Assembly (NCBI GenBank): GCA_020226215.1
Contig: CM035230.1
Coordinates: 457,501 to 521,500, forward strand
Reading direction: 5' to 3'
Length of the DNA stretch: 64,000 nt
Source of the DNA: Sindora glabra
Lineage: Eukaryota > Streptophyta > Magnoliopsida > Fabales > Fabaceae
Below, in pieces: positions 39,759 through 52,584 of this stretch (position 1 is its first letter; every line of letters begins with the position of its first letter). Under the pieces are notes generated by a model. It was given only the letters and a program-made list of their open reading frames with translations, was not told the origin of the DNA and did no database searches. The position numbers and the translations under genes are program-made.

Positions 39759-42700
39759 GTATATATATATGTATATGTGTGTGTGTATGATGTATATTAT
39801 ATGTGGATGATATGTTGAAACTATGGTGATCATGATGGATTTAAGGAATCCTTTCTTTAGACATTAAGATAATAACCTTAAAAAGATGATGTTTTGATTT
39901 CTCTATTTGAAAAGAAAAAAAATTTCTTACAATAGTTGTCACCTTCAAAAACACATTTGATATAAAAAGACTATGGATTGTTTTAAACGATCTCTCACAA
40001 AGTTCATTTTTTTTAAAGAAGATATGTTTCGAAAAGAGTTATCAAGAAAGGATGTCTTGACTAACCCTATGTTTGGAGGATTAATTCAGACATCATTTTG
40101 AAAACTTTGCTTCTTTTTCTATAATATGAATTATGAACAAGATTTGAAAATAAAATGAAAAAAAAAAAGAAAAGGAGTATGTTCATTAATATATTTGAAA
40201 AAGAAGTTTTTTACAAAAAAAAATCATAAAATGATTGCATGGTTTTATTTGAAGAAGAGACAACATTTTATGTAAGAACATATTATATGTCTCATAGGCC
40301 CCCTAAGGATTTCATAAGCAAAAATTGAGTTTTGAAAATAAAAGTGTGTTATTTATAACCCTAAGTATACATATACTATATAGTATTTTCAATATAATAG
40401 TCCTAAGTGAAAATTGTGTAAAAAGAGCAACAAGGCTTATAGATTTTTCAAAAACCATGGGCAATGATTTGAGTTCAAAATAAAACAAAAAGTATGTTAT
40501 TTGTAAAATTTAAGTATAAGTGATAAATGATAATTTTCAAGCAAGATTTGAGAAAATTTTCATAAGAGAACAAAGCTTACAAGAGATTAGGAAAAAGATA
40601 CCCAAGGCTTTTAAAGTTTTCAACATTGAATCATCCCCCATATAGTGTTTTCATATGAATTTTTTTTGGAAAAATTATTTATATATGATTACAAATCTTT
40701 TAGAACTTTTCTATTAAAAAGGCTTGAAGCAAAAAACTTTAGAAGGAGAGCATGAAGCTCATAGGTCCTACTACTAAGAATACACCAAGTGTTGTTTTTC
40801 TTACAAAACTTATTTCCTATAAATGCATTTCACAAATAAAAAGATTTGATAAATTCTATACTATGATTTGAATAACAAAATAGTAGAATTATGATATTGA
40901 ATATTTAATGTTATAGTTGAAAGTTTTTAAAGAAAGCCTTCACAAAATGATTTATAAAAAAAATGACATATCAAAACATGTCTTGTTGTTTATAAGAAAA
41001 GACAAAAATCTTGTTAAAAAAGGAATTGAAGCCTTTAGGTTCCCTATCGATTATAGGGAAAAAACTTTGTATTTTCTTACTTAAACTTAGTATACATTGT
41101 TTTTGAATCAATTAAAGGAATGTGTAATTTTTATATCAAAGTTTCAAAACAAAAGTCAATTTGAAACTCACTTATGGAGCTTTGATGTTTCATGGTTTTT
41201 AAGGAAGAAATTTCTCACAAAAACTTGTTACAATTTTTTCTAAACTTATTTTAAGATGTTAATATACTATTTAGTTAAGGTTTTTGAAGCAAAATCATTT
41301 AGAAAAGGGGAACAAAACATTTGGTTTTACTACTATCCAAACAACACTAAAATTCTATTTTCAAGAATTAGTTAAGCTTTTACAAATTGATTTTGAAAGA
41401 AATTTTTTTTTGGATAATTAAAGTATTGCATTTGAGTTTAAAAATAATTAAAAAAATTATGTTTAAACATATCAAAATTCTTGTTGAAAAATTCAGAAAA
41501 CATCTCAAAGGTTTCAAAAGAAAATTGGGTTTTCAAAGGTTAAACATGTTTCCTTTCCAAATTGTTTTGATAAAAAAAAATGTATGGGGAATTCATATAA
41601 CATGTTTCGAGCATGAAAATAATTGAGAAACAATCTTCTGCACCCATGTTTCAATTCTAGAAAGTTTTAAAATTTTCAAGAAGACTTGTATATTAAAGTG
41701 GATTTTCAAAAGTTAAGTATGCCTCTTTTAAGGTGTTTTAATATTGTGATAAATGAGCAACCTTTGTAACTTGTTTTAAACTTGAAAAATATTGAAAAAT
41801 AGACTTTAAACATTAAGATTCAATTTGGGAAATTTTGAATAAATATTGGTAAATTTTGATATTTAAATTGGTTTTTTCGAATATGGATTGCTTGGTAAAA
41901 CCTTGGAAAAAGGTTTGTTTTGATGCATGAAACTTTGATATAAATAGATGATAAAAAATGATAAAACTTCCACTACTGTACTAAAGATCTCAAGCTCTCA
42001 TTATTAAATTAGAAATACTTCCTTATTGATTAAATTAGTATACAAAGCATAAACCTTGGTGGTGTGAAATTAGGGAGCAAATGAACTTGGAAAAATGCAA
42101 GTTATTCTTTATAGTTTGCTATAAATAAATCATGTGATACATGTTTGTCCTTAGTAAAATTGGATATTAAGCTTAGAGTTGTATGAAAATAATACTTTAG
42201 AACTATGTTTAAATATGCAAATAATAAATGTGAAAATTGGAATGATGGTACATAGTTTGAATTAAGAAACCATAAGCATGATTTGATCTTAGTGATTACT
42301 ATATGTAGAGAAATAGCTAGTGAATTGTTTATATGCTAATGATTTATGCATGATATAAAAGAGTTAATTAAGTCTTTTTTGAAAATATATGAAGCTAATA
42401 ACACTTAAATAGGAATGCTAATGTTAAAGGGAATATGAAAAATGCTCCACTATTTTCATAGTAAAATTGCATATATAGTGCATAAGTTATAAATTATTTA
42501 TAAATGCACTAAAGAAGTTTTTGTGCAAGGGTACTTGTGAATAAGGTTCATGAATTGAAATAGAGTTAATAAACCCTTGCTTTTGAAATGTAATCTAACA
42601 TAAGGAAATAAAAAGCATAAATACTTTTGATTAAGGTCTCTTGAATAGTAACAAGATAAATGTGATTATTTTCTTACTAGATTAAGTATATACTATGTTT

Positions 42701-43400
42701 ATATTATTTAAATACATGGAAACAAATGACATTTTAAACCTATCCTATTTTATTATATTTGAAATTATGCTTATGTGATACAAAAAAGTTAGAATGCTCA
42801 ATTATATGATATAAAGGTTGGTATGCCTAAGTGATTCTATAGCTTGAGAGCCCATGTAATGATGTGACATGAATCATGATATGGTATAGGACCTTTTGTG
42901 GAGAGCATGGATTCTTAGCCTAGTGCTTAGTATTCTAAGTCATATAGAATGATGTCTGAAATATGGTATGATCAGACTAAGGTTTAAAAATGCATGATAA
43001 GGTTAGTCTAAAGTAATAAAAAGGAATCCTACATGCTTCCTTGATATTTATTATGATGTTGTATGATTTTGATATTCTATGTATATGATTAACATATTTT
43101 GTGATTTCTATAAGCATAAGTAGAATGAATGGAAAACTTTGGCTGGTAAGAATATTTTAAATATATGTCTTATATATATGGTCTTATTAAATTGAAAGTA
43201 ACTAGAAAATTGATATAATAATCATCCCACTAAGTAATTCAATTATTCTTTATTTTTATAGATATATTTTTCATGCTTCATTATGATTCTAGTTGAGATG
43301 AGGGATGTTTGGTGGCATTTATATAAGATAGCTTTTGGCTAGTTTAAGATGCAGCTATATTTTAGGATTCACAATGATAAGCTAGGAGTGCTCCAGTAGG
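38546..43400 (+). mobile_element. About 5 kb LTR-like repeat, copy D
   Basis: This is the plus-strand partner of repeat E (420-11029). Start TGTTTTATCG (38546), then ACACTCATTAACTGTTGTTTGAT, a TATA box ATTATAAATCG (about 39285) with a purine leader (AAGGGAGAGAAAGAAAG), CTTGAATCCATAAAG (39600), the (AT)n tract, long runs of AAAA/TTTT-flanked words, and near the end GATGTTTGGTGGCATTTATAT (about 43305). Its middle is far more diverged from E than the landmarks. The 79-codon frame at 41387-41626 is Lys/Phe/Ile-rich and is taken as chance. The right end was not mapped exactly. Confidence 0.5.
39698..39792. repeat. (AT)n microsatellite with GT/GTAT interruptions
   Basis: About 30 uninterrupted AT dinucleotides, then GTATATGTATATATATATG and a short GTGTGTGTGT run. 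It occupies the same position in repeat D as a shorter (AT)n at 9695-9716 in repeat E. Confidence 0.95.
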
Positions 43401-43429
43401 CTAAACTTTAAGTTATTAGGATTGATCTG

Positions 43430-43770
43430 CAATACCTGATCTAAACCAATAATTCCTCAATTAGCATTTTGGACCCTTAGAGATGTCCTATAAAATAGTA
43501 TCTAAGGAACTAGTGCCTGAGGTTGTTAAGGCAATTAAGTATAAGTTTCCAATCCTTGTTTGCAATTATGTTCCATATGATCCTTCTACTTTGCTATCAG
43601 CTTAGCCAATTCCATCATTGCCACCACCAATTGCACTTATTGATCCATCACTAGTTGTTGCTCTAGTTGAGATGTCACCTTACTTACCTATTTCGAGGAG
43701 ACAAATGATTAAGTCTGAGGTATCTATTAGTAGTTAGTTGTCTAATGATTATTTCTATATAATATTATCT
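43430..43770 (+). other. Unidentified coding-like remnant
   Basis: Between 43500 and 43735 one plus-strand frame reads for about 75 codons with a single stop: LVPEVVKAIKYKFPILV, then PYDPSTLLSA, PSLPPPIALI and PYLPISRRQ. It is less AT-biased than its surroundings and Pro-rich, so it may be part of an old gene or transposon protein. I recognise no family and no start or splice structure. Confidence 0.2.
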
Positions 43771-43782
43771 AACTTGTAAATA

Positions 43783-44304
43783 TAGGCATGTAAAATGGAG
43801 CAAGCAATGTAGAATAGATCATGCCTGCACAGGTTTGAGCCCTTGCAAACTTGCCCTTATAAGCTCGTAATAAATACAAGGAAAAATATAATGCTTGCGA
43901 AAAGCTTATGAGTAGACTGCATTATTTTTTTTACTAGTAGTACTAATAATATTACCAAATATATACATGCAAAGATCAAAGATCGAACCTTGGATATAGA
44001 AAAAGGAAGACACCTTTAAAAGATATTGGATTAAGCTAGATTAAAAAAATCTAATTTTTTTGTAATTTGTAATTAAACAATTAATATTTTTTATGCAATG
44101 AGTTAGTTAGGTAAGGCTAAAAAAATTATATTAGCTTATTAGACATTTAGTTCAATTAAAAAAATTCACCACTTCTTGAAGGATTATAAAAAATCTTAAT
44201 TTTTTAAAAAAACCTTGCATTAAGCTATAAAAAAATGCAAGTTGCAATATAAGGAACTTAACCCACCCTATACCTGCAAGCTTTTGGCTCATTTTACATA
44301 TTTA
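43783..44304. mobile_element. Short hAT-type inverted-repeat element
   Basis: The left end TAGGCATGTAAAATGGAGCAAGC pattern (43783 onward) is matched by the reversed right end TAAATATGTAAAATGAGCC (to 44304), with a shared ATGTAAAATG core and hAT-like terminal TA. Flanking octamers TGTAAATA and ATGAAATA agree only in part. About 522 bp, no coding frame: a probable MITE. Confidence 0.5.
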
Positions 44305-44721
44305 ATGAAATATTTTTATAATTATTTTATAACTAATGGATTGCACCCAATTACCTTGTATGATTATGGTAAGCACTAACCCTATATAAAGTATGATGCA
44401 TATGTATAATTATTTATGAGATATCATGCGTTACTATTGCTTTTAAGTATTTAATTAAAACTGCATATATCTAATTTAATTTATGTTAATTATACAATAT
44501 GGAAATTATGCATGAAAATTGATATGATAAAGTAACATACAATAATATTGTAATTCTTATTTAAAAATTTTCTTGAAAAAATTATGCAATTTAATAAAAT
44601 AATTAATTAACTAAATGTTGAATATTAATTCCAAACTGTAACAACTTCAAAGTAATGAAAGTGTTTTGCACTTTATTCTTACAATAATTATGCTAAATAA
44701 AAAAATATATAACATTAGAAT

Positions 44722-45414
44722 TAGAGGTGAAAATAAGTTATCTAATCTACTCTATGTGACCTAATCTAACCTAATTTATTTGTGAAATATAACAATTTAC
44801 TCCAAATTTTGACTTGTTTTATGAACCATGCTAGCATATTAGTCTACTAATCTATTAAATTGATATGTATTTTTTTATAGTTTGAATTAGAATTATACAA
44901 TATAAATATGTACATATATAATATTTTAAAATAAAGTTTTATATACATTTTAAAAAGTGTGCATTTTTTAATTTTAAATTTTAACCTATAATAATTTTAT
45001 TATAATTATTCAAATGATTAATTTATAATTATTTTTTACTTATATTTACTTTAAGCTCAAATTGAGCTTGAATTGAATTTTAACCTTGTTAAAGTTTACA
45101 ATATTTATTAATTTTTGTTGAATAATATTGCATCAAGCTTCATATCTTATAATTTTTTATTGACACTATTTCAAATCAAAATATTAACATTGCTTCAAAC
45201 TCAAGCAACTTTCCTTTATGTTAATTGAACATTATTTGATAGTATCAAAATTCAACTGAACTCAATTACGCTCATAACACTTTTACAAAATGTTTATTAA
45301 TAATTAAAATTTTAAATAAACTAAAAAATTAAGTAAAATTAAAAAATTTATATATAAATCAAATCAAGAGCCAACCTAGCTTAACCCAAGATTTCCAGCC
45401 TACTTCTAGCCCTA
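44722..45414. mobile_element. Possible short hAT-type element
   Basis: The left end TAGAGGTGAAAATAAG and reversed right end TAGGGCTAGAAGTAGG follow the TAGGG(N)TGAAAATGGG style of plant hAT MITEs. The interior has CTCAAATTGAGCTTGAATTG, a word common in such elements. Flanking octamers do not match, so support is limited to the termini and composition. Confidence 0.4.
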
Positions 45415-45639
45415 ATGCATTAATGCGAAATCTTCTCAACGACTTTGGAAAATTCTATTTATTAATAATGCAAAAATTTTCCACCAAAGAATTAAATGTA
45501 AGTTCACTAAAAAGTAAAAACTGTCAAAAGCATTTTTTAATATTGAAACTCTTAAATTGATAAATTTATAACTATTTTCTACTTCAAATCAATCATATCA
45601 ACCCATCAAGTTTATAACTGAGCCCAAAAATATATGGTG

Positions 45640-46215
45640 CTGCACAGTCCTTAGATGCGCAAATTTTTATACATTTCAAAACTCTGTAAATTAGGTGCAT
45701 GCTTCTGTTTAATGCTTTAGATGTGATGGAACAACTGAAACCCATACTGCCTTCTTATACTCAACAGCTGAGAACTAATTAAAAGTGATAGTATTTTACA
45801 AGCACTTCATGCAGGAAAAAACTGCAACTAGAGGATCTAGGATATTGAATGTCCCAGTTCAGTTTAAAGCTATGCTTGCCACTTTGATAATTTGATAGTC
45901 GAAACTCAACATAGCGATTCTAACAACTATAGGAGAAACAATCACATCACAAACAAAAACACCATGCTCAGTTAAACTAATTCTGCTTTGGATTGAATTC
46001 TTTGTACCTACGGATTTTCACCAACCAGAAAATGTAGAAGCCACAAAAGCAGTGTTGATGATATTTCACAAAATGGTCTAAAACAGAGATATGGAAAGGA
46101 GAAACCTCCAGGAAAATTCCTAAACTACCCTCTGCTTCCTGCAGGGCTGAATATCATCAATAGAAGCCTGAGAGGAACTGTACAACCAGTTTAAATCTAA
46201 CAGGATCATTTGGAC
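45640..46215 (-). other. Probable 3' untranslated region of the PCNA gene
   Basis: Downstream of the PCNA stop codon (46216-46218) the sequence is unique and less AT-biased than the repeats to its left, as expected for a transcribed 3' end. No unambiguous polyadenylation signal could be chosen; the left limit is a guess from composition. Confidence 0.35.
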
Positions 46216-48363
46216 CTAAGGTTTAGTCTCATCCTCATCTTCTTCAATCTTAGGAGCCAAATAATATCTGACATAACCCATGTCAGCAATCTTGTACTCA
46301 ACCACAACCGGCAGGTCACTGGACAGACTGATAGTAACTGTGTTACACAATGGGGTCGCCTTTGTAAATGAATTCATGTATCTCAGTGCAAATGTCAAAG
46401 ACACAGGATCATTCATCTCTATAATAGTGGCTTCTTCTGGCTGCATTATTGAACCATAGGCATATATATGTTTGTCAGTAAGCAATTGAGATGGTACTCT
46501 GAGACAAAGACTTTATAGAGTTAAAATTAGAAGCTTATGCTTGTAACAGTTTAAAAAGAGATTCATTATCCTACCTTGTCCACAGTAGAATTCTGCCTAC
46601 AGACAATGTTTGCAGTTCCAATATCACCTCTAGCGGAAAACTTTATACCTTCCTTAGTGACCGAAATCAAAACTACAACAAACAAAAACAAACAAACATT
46701 TCTCAATATGACTTTAGAAAGAAAACAAGCAAAAATAAGAAAAGCCCTAAAACAAATTAGCAAAGCAAATTACCAGTATCACCAATACTGCTGAGATCTC
46801 TGCAAATCCTAGCAAACTCAGCTGAAGGCATCCTGACAATGGCTTGATATTCAGCCTCTGCAATCCCAAGGTGCTCACTGTCAATATCCATCAGCTTCAT
46901 TTCAAAATCTGATATTTTGTCTTGTGCTTCAATCAATAACCCAAACAAGTCAGCTGGAAATCACAATATATGTTTCTAAACTAAATGATAATAAGTCTAA
47001 ACAATAATCAGAAGACATGTATACAGTCAACGCACTAAATGTCATTCAAAAGAAACATATTGTGAAGGCGTAAGTTGTTTACAAGATAATCTTTTTCGTC
47101 AATGTCACAGCAGAGAAGTTGCATTCCTCAGTTTTTTCTTAAATACACACAGAGCTTACCGTTCAAACAGAAATACAAACATGATAGTCAAGAATCAGAA
47201 CAAATCAACACTAAAGAGAATCAAATATAACCGGAGAAAAACATAGTACCCCTAATCAGGACTTACAACTTCAGTTTATACCATATTAACTATTAAGGCA
47301 TAAAAAGGAATACATGCATAGAAGAAAATCACTTGATATGTGATCAAGAAAGTGAGAAACTCTGAATTTAAGCAAGAAATTGAAACATAATGTCAAGGCA
47401 CGGAATGAGTACAAGATAATATTCTTATTCAATGTCTCAGTAAACAAAGCATAAATTGAGTATGCCATAGTCTTCTTCCTCACTCAAAAAACAAGCTACA
47501 TTCCTCAGTTATTTCTTAAAGACACACAGAGATTACTGTTCTAACAGAGATACTAACTTAATCAAGAGTCAGAACAAATCAACACTGCAGAGAACAAAAA
47601 GATAACTAAAGAAAAGCACAATATCTCTCAATCAAGACCTATGAACTTGATATGTGATCAAGAAACACTGAATTTAAATAAGAAATCAAAACGTATTGTC
47701 AAGGCATAAATTGAGTACAAGATAATCTTCTTCCACAATTTCTCAGTTATGAAACCACATTCCTCAATTATTTCTTAAAGACGCACAGAGCTCACTAATA
47801 CAATAAAGATACAAAGTTGGTGATAGTCCGAGAGTCAAATCAAATCAACACCGAAGAGAAACAAAATATAATCAGAGAAGAATACCACATCACTCAATCA
47901 AGGCCCAAACAAACTTCACTTTATACCAGATCAAGCAGAGCATAGAAAAGAATACATGGGTAGAAGAAAATCACCTTGATTTGTGATCAAGAAACACTGA
48001 ATTTAGACAAGAATCGAAAAGATTGTTGAGGTAAACTAACATACTTGGGCTTTCGAACATAAAGGTGACAGTGTCACTGCCATCATCGGCCTTAAGGGTT
48101 ACGATGTCATCATTACCAGCACATTTGAGCATCTTGGACACGTTGTTAAGGTTCATGCCCATGCTGATGTTGCGGTCACAGCGATAGTGTTCAAAACCCT
48201 CTGATCGGAGGAGCAACGCCACCAGAGCCACGTGGCTGGAGTCCATGGCCTGAAGCGAAAAGCCTGTGGCCGAGCAATCGAAGTTGGCATCGTTCACAAG
48301 CTCCCGGATGGCCTCCAACACCTTCTTCAGAAGGGATCCTTGAACCAAACGGAGTTCCAGCAT
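46216..48363 (-). CDS. PCNA: Proliferating cell nuclear antigen (PCNA), four exons
   Basis: Sliding clamp for DNA polymerase delta and repair factors; a nuclear homotrimer. Exons (minus): 48363-48045, 46926-46774, 46672-46575, 46440-46216, all with GT...AG introns (1118, 101 and 134 bp), giving 264 residues, the normal plant length. It starts MLELRLVQGSLLKKVLEAI and ends LAPKIEEDEDETKP. The junctions restore FESPTQDKISDFEMK, GDTVLISVTKEG and TVDKPEEATIIEM. Lys164, the conserved ubiquitin/SUMO site, is present (SVTK164EG), as is the L126-G127-I128 pocket of the interdomain loop that binds PIP-box partners. Cys182 and Cys222 replace residues usually Leu or Ser/polar in other plant PCNAs, a minor difference. 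The frame is intact with no nonsense change, unlike every other coding trace here. Chosen start: the first Met, aligned with the family. Confidence 0.97.
47040..47960. repeat. Three diverged repeats in PCNA intron 1
   Basis: The phrase TCCTCAG(or A)TT.TTTCTTAAA.AC.CACAGAG occurs at 47126, 47501 and 47761, and TCAGAACAAATCAACAC or a variant at 47195, 47569 and 47834. Units are about 375 and 260 bp apart. The segment GTGATCAAGAAACACTGAATTTA occurs at 47656 and again at 47983-48005, next to the exon 1 donor, so the duplicated block borders the splice site. Confidence 0.75.
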
Positions 48364-48545
48364 CTCGAGAACTTTAGAGTTTGAAGCTAGGGTTTGGGTT
48401 TCAAAATTTCCTGAGAAAACTGGTGGGGAGAATTAGCTGGAGAAATTACTGACGGGACTAGTATTTGTCCTGCTGCAGAAGAAACCTTACCCCGATTGCA
48501 GTTTAGGGAAAAATTCGTTTCCCGCCCGTTCGAGTTAGCGGCAAT
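48364..48545 (-). promoter_or_regulatory. PCNA proximal promoter and 5' UTR with E2F site
   Basis: TTTCCCGC at 48518-48525 (GCGGGAAA on the coding strand) is a full match to the plant E2F/DP consensus TTTSSCGC, 155 bp upstream of the ATG. E2F sites are established regulators of plant PCNA promoters at the G1/S transition, so cell-cycle control is likely. No clear TATA box was found. The segment is distinctly GC-richer than the flanking DNA. Confidence 0.75.
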
Positions 48546-48546
48546 A

Positions 48547-49019
48547 TTTTTTTTTTAAAATTTCCCTCTCCGAAATTAGTTTTGCACTGCTGAACTAACG
48601 GTATTTTGGCGAAAAAAATCACAATCCATTTTGTAAAAATAAAAGGAACAATTGTGCTTTATTCTCCTTCATTTTGCCATTTTTTCACCTAACTTACATA
48701 TAATTTTAATTGTCGTAAGTCATCCATTTGTACTTTAAATCACTAAAACTTTCTCCACTTAAATTATTTTTCATATAACTTACATACTTCATTTTTTTTT
48801 TTAAATTTCCCTCTCCGAAATTAGTTTTGCACTGCTGAACTAACAGTATTTTGGCGATAAAAATCACAATCCATTTTGTAAAAATAAAAGGAAAAGCTGT
48901 GCTCTATTCTCCTTCATTTTGCCATTTTTTCACTTAACTTACATATAATTTTAATTGTCGTAGGTCATCCATTTGTACTTAAAATTACTAAAACTTTCTC
49001 CACTTAAATTATTTTTCAT
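48547..49019. repeat. 245-bp tandem duplication upstream of PCNA
   Basis: Copies about 48547-48774 and 48792-49019 share CCCTCTCCGAAATTAG (48564 and 48809), TTTTGCACTGCTGAACTAAC, ATTTTGGCGA and ATAAAAGGAA through to CTTAAATTATTTTTCAT, at a constant offset of 245 bp with roughly 15 substitutions and no large gap. Each copy carries TTTTGGCG (48604-48611 and 48849-48856), close to an E2F half-site. Confidence 0.92.
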
Positions 49020-52000
49020 TGAAAATTTAATAAAAGATTCATATATATTGCATTTGATTTTTACTTTTCTAAATTTTAATTTAATTTAAAACGTAATTGG
49101 AACTAAATTATGTAAAAAAATTAAAAATTTACTAAAGATTTATCTTTTACAATTTAATTTACAATTGCTGAATTGGAATGTTACATCAAGTTTTTTATGG
49201 GTAAATTAATTTTGAATAAGTGTCAAATTAAGTCAAAATTAGAGAAAATAAAAATTACACGCAATGCATTTGAATTTTTGGTTAAATTTTAAATAGAAAA
49301 TAATTCAAGTGAATAAAATATTAATAATTGAAAAACATATGAATAAATTGCAATACTTAAATGTCACAATCCAAATTTTGAATTATTGTAACCAATATAA
49401 AGATATTGCTTTTCTAAACCAACTAATTCATAAACATCTAAAGTATTAATGATATAGGGACCCAAGATTCACTATTTTTTTCTTTTTGCTCTTTATCAAA
49501 TTAAAAAACTATCTTTAAAATTAATAAGGTTCAACCTTTTAATTATATTTCTTAAAACCATCAAATAGAACATCAAACATGTTCAAAATCCTTTTAGAGT
49601 CAAAACCCAACGCAAATGGAAGAAATTTTCTTTTTTGATTTAAAAATAATTAAAACATAATGACCATAAAAAAAAGAAGCTACTAATGATGTTTTTTGAG
49701 GAAAAAAATATTAGAAAGTCACTATTTCTAGTAGATTCTCGATAATATTTGTAGTAGTATTTCAATTTTTTTTAATTAGTAAGTCCTTTTAATATAGAAT
49801 TTTTGAAGTAGATGTTTTAAATGGCTATTTTATTTAAAACCCATCTATTAAACAAACTTTGAACAAATGAATTAAATGTTTGAAAAATTTATCAATTAAA
49901 CAATTTCAATTTAACCTTATGATAAAATTCAGAAATTTTATATGTTTCTCTATTAACAATAAAATTATATTCATGTGGTTAGAGTGTCATTTCAAGATTT
50001 ACTTAAATGATTTTTATGGTATATTTTCATACAAGATTGGAAATATTCAATAAATAATATATTGACTAATAAAGATACTTACATTTGTTTATGAATAAAG
50101 TTTTTCTCTTGGTATAAGAAATTTTAGGATATTTAACCGTTAAACTTTTAAAATTATTAAATATTGTAGGAATTGGGGGAAAATAAAATAGTAGAATATG
50201 GAGTTGACTTAGTTAGACTGGTAAGAAGAAATAATGGCAAAGACTAAATCCTTTTTTTAAGCCTACTGTGCACCTAACCTCACTATAGCTTTATTCCTAC
50301 TCCTAGGATTAATTTTTATAACTTGTGAGTGGTTGAGATTTGATATCCTCAAAGAGCTCTTGCATATAAGAAGCATGGGATAAAATCCTATAACAATTAA
50401 ACAACTCTTCTTGCTCTCATATTTTTTAGTGCTTTCTTTTTTTTTCTCTACCCCCATCTTCATTATAGCAAAGTTTCTCTTATTGTGCCACCACTACTTT
50501 AGTTTTCTATTGTTGCAATCAAGCTAGCCTACATCCTCTTCCTTTCATCTTCCAATAGTCATGGTATGCTTGTAAAAACCACCAAACATAACCATGAGTT
50601 ACAATAGCATAGAAGAGCTTAGCTTTCCTTAATTTTGTGGCGTTAGGCAATCTTTCATTGACAGCTAAGTTGGTGGTAACCTTTTTTGGTAAAGGGAAGT
50701 CATTCAAAGACATCACATTCTAATATTTATGATTTTGTTAGCCTAAACCAAAAATCCTTAATGGGTTATATACTGCATGATTCCATGTTCAAATTTATAA
50801 ATACTAAGAATTAATGCCTTAAAATGTTAGACAAATATGAATTGAAGCTTAAAGTAGGAAGATTTAGAAAGAAATAGTAACAAATAATCTATTTATAAGG
50901 TATTCTTTTAAATTCTATGATTAATAGGAAATAAAAGATAAAGTTGAATGTTTGAGACTTTTAGGAAGAAAGATTATTATCTAAAGGTGAGTGCATGTCT
51001 ACTCTAAAATATTATCTTATTAATTCTTATATTTCCTTATTATTTTATAATCAAGTTACATACCTATACTTTTATGCAATTTTGTGAGCATTGTTGGATT
51101 TTTAGTATGACTATATATATAGAAAAATATAATTGTGACTGATTATAATTATTTGGAATATTGCAATATTTGATGATACTCCTAATATTTAGAATGTTTT
51201 ACTAATGGATTACTATTTAAATGCCCTTAGAAGCTATAGAAGGAAAATATAATATTGTTATCGTTTAGTTTTAGACATTTTATAGAATCTACTAATGTAA
51301 ATTGATTAATTAATGTTAACTATGTAGCTTATGACCTTACATAAGAGATGTGATAGTTGATGTTGATATTATTATTGTGATTATATTGTGAAAGTATTGT
51401 TGGAATGGAATGTGATATGTAATTTGAATTGAATAATGTTAGTGGCCATGTTTGATTATAGTTATGATTCGGGGAAGATGATTATATTGTGATATGATTG
51501 TTGCACTGGATCTATATGCCCATTTATGAAGGATATAAGGTAGATCCTGAAAAGATAAGGATAACATTAGTGAAGGATATAAGGTAGATCCAAGAGACAC
51601 AAGCAAGTTCTATTGTTTTCTTTTTGATTACTTGTTTCCTATTCTGTATAATGATGTGGATGATTGTAGAATTATGAATGTTTTTGTTGGTGTTTATGTG
51701 ATATGAATTAGTGCAAATGTGTGGATATTTAACATTTTCAATGCAAATTGTTACTAGAAAAGATAAGCTTTTATAATTGTAAACAAGCAAACATAATATA
51801 TAAATTCCTAGTTAGCCAAAAAGTTCAAGTATGGAACCTAGGAGGAGTAAGAATGTTTATTTAATTTAGTACATTTAAATTAATATATTCATCCTTATAG
51901 ATTTTGAGCATTGATCTAGGCAAAGACATACTCACTAAGTTTACAAAACTCACTTTTTATTATATTTTTAATGTTTTTAGGTTTAACTTATTTTTTTCAA

Positions 52001-52570
52001 GTTAGGTTGCTTGATGGAAATCTAAGGCACTTGTTTATATCAATTGATGGTTGGAGAAATGTTAGCTGCACTTAGTTATTGAAAAGTGTTGCACATAAAG
52101 TAGTAAACATATATATTTACATTTCATAGAGTATATCTATAATTTCACAAGTTTGCATTTGTGTTTGTGGAGGAATTACTCCTTTTCAAGAGTCTATAAA
52201 ATAGAGGGAACTCTATCCACATCTTTAAAAGTTAGATATTAGAATGAATCATGGTCTTGGCTTTATGAGTATTTAGGCTAAGAATCTCTAACTATTAAAT
52301 TTAGACAAACATATTGAAATTTCATGATTGTACGGCTAACAATCATGAATGTAAGTATAATGAAATTTGATTTTGAGTGATGTTTTAGGTTTTCATAAAT
52401 TTCTATAGTTCAAATTGTTTTTACATACTATTCTATAATGAATCATTTATAATTTATATTTCACAGAAGGATAAATTATTGCTTAAAGCTTAGAAAATTG
52501 CTATAAATATAATGTTTACTTATATTTAAAGTTTATTATTTTCTATTATTTATATATTAACTTAAAATTT
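49020..52570. other. AT-rich non-coding stretch
   Basis: No gene or complete element was recognised. A less AT-biased patch at 50250-50720 contains two minus-strand frames (50263-50463 and 50519-50716) with no family resemblance. The phrase TACTCACTAAG...AACTCAC at 51930-51955 resembles a word common near the ends of plant gypsy LTRs, so part of this may be LTR debris. Confidence 0.4.
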
Positions 52571-52584
52571 GGGAGATGTGCCTC

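Noticed and set aside
46576..46794. 72-codon plus-strand frame across PCNA exon 3
   Set aside because: It is antisense to PCNA exon 3 and its intron; PCNA explains the region fully.
47286..47483. 65-codon minus-strand frame in PCNA intron 1
   Set aside because: It lies within the intron repeats, has no domain, and recurs only in degraded form in the other units.
46216..48363. PCNA as a processed pseudogene or transposon capture
   Set aside because: Three introns with GT...AG borders, an intact 264-residue frame and an E2F promoter site argue for a normal resident gene.
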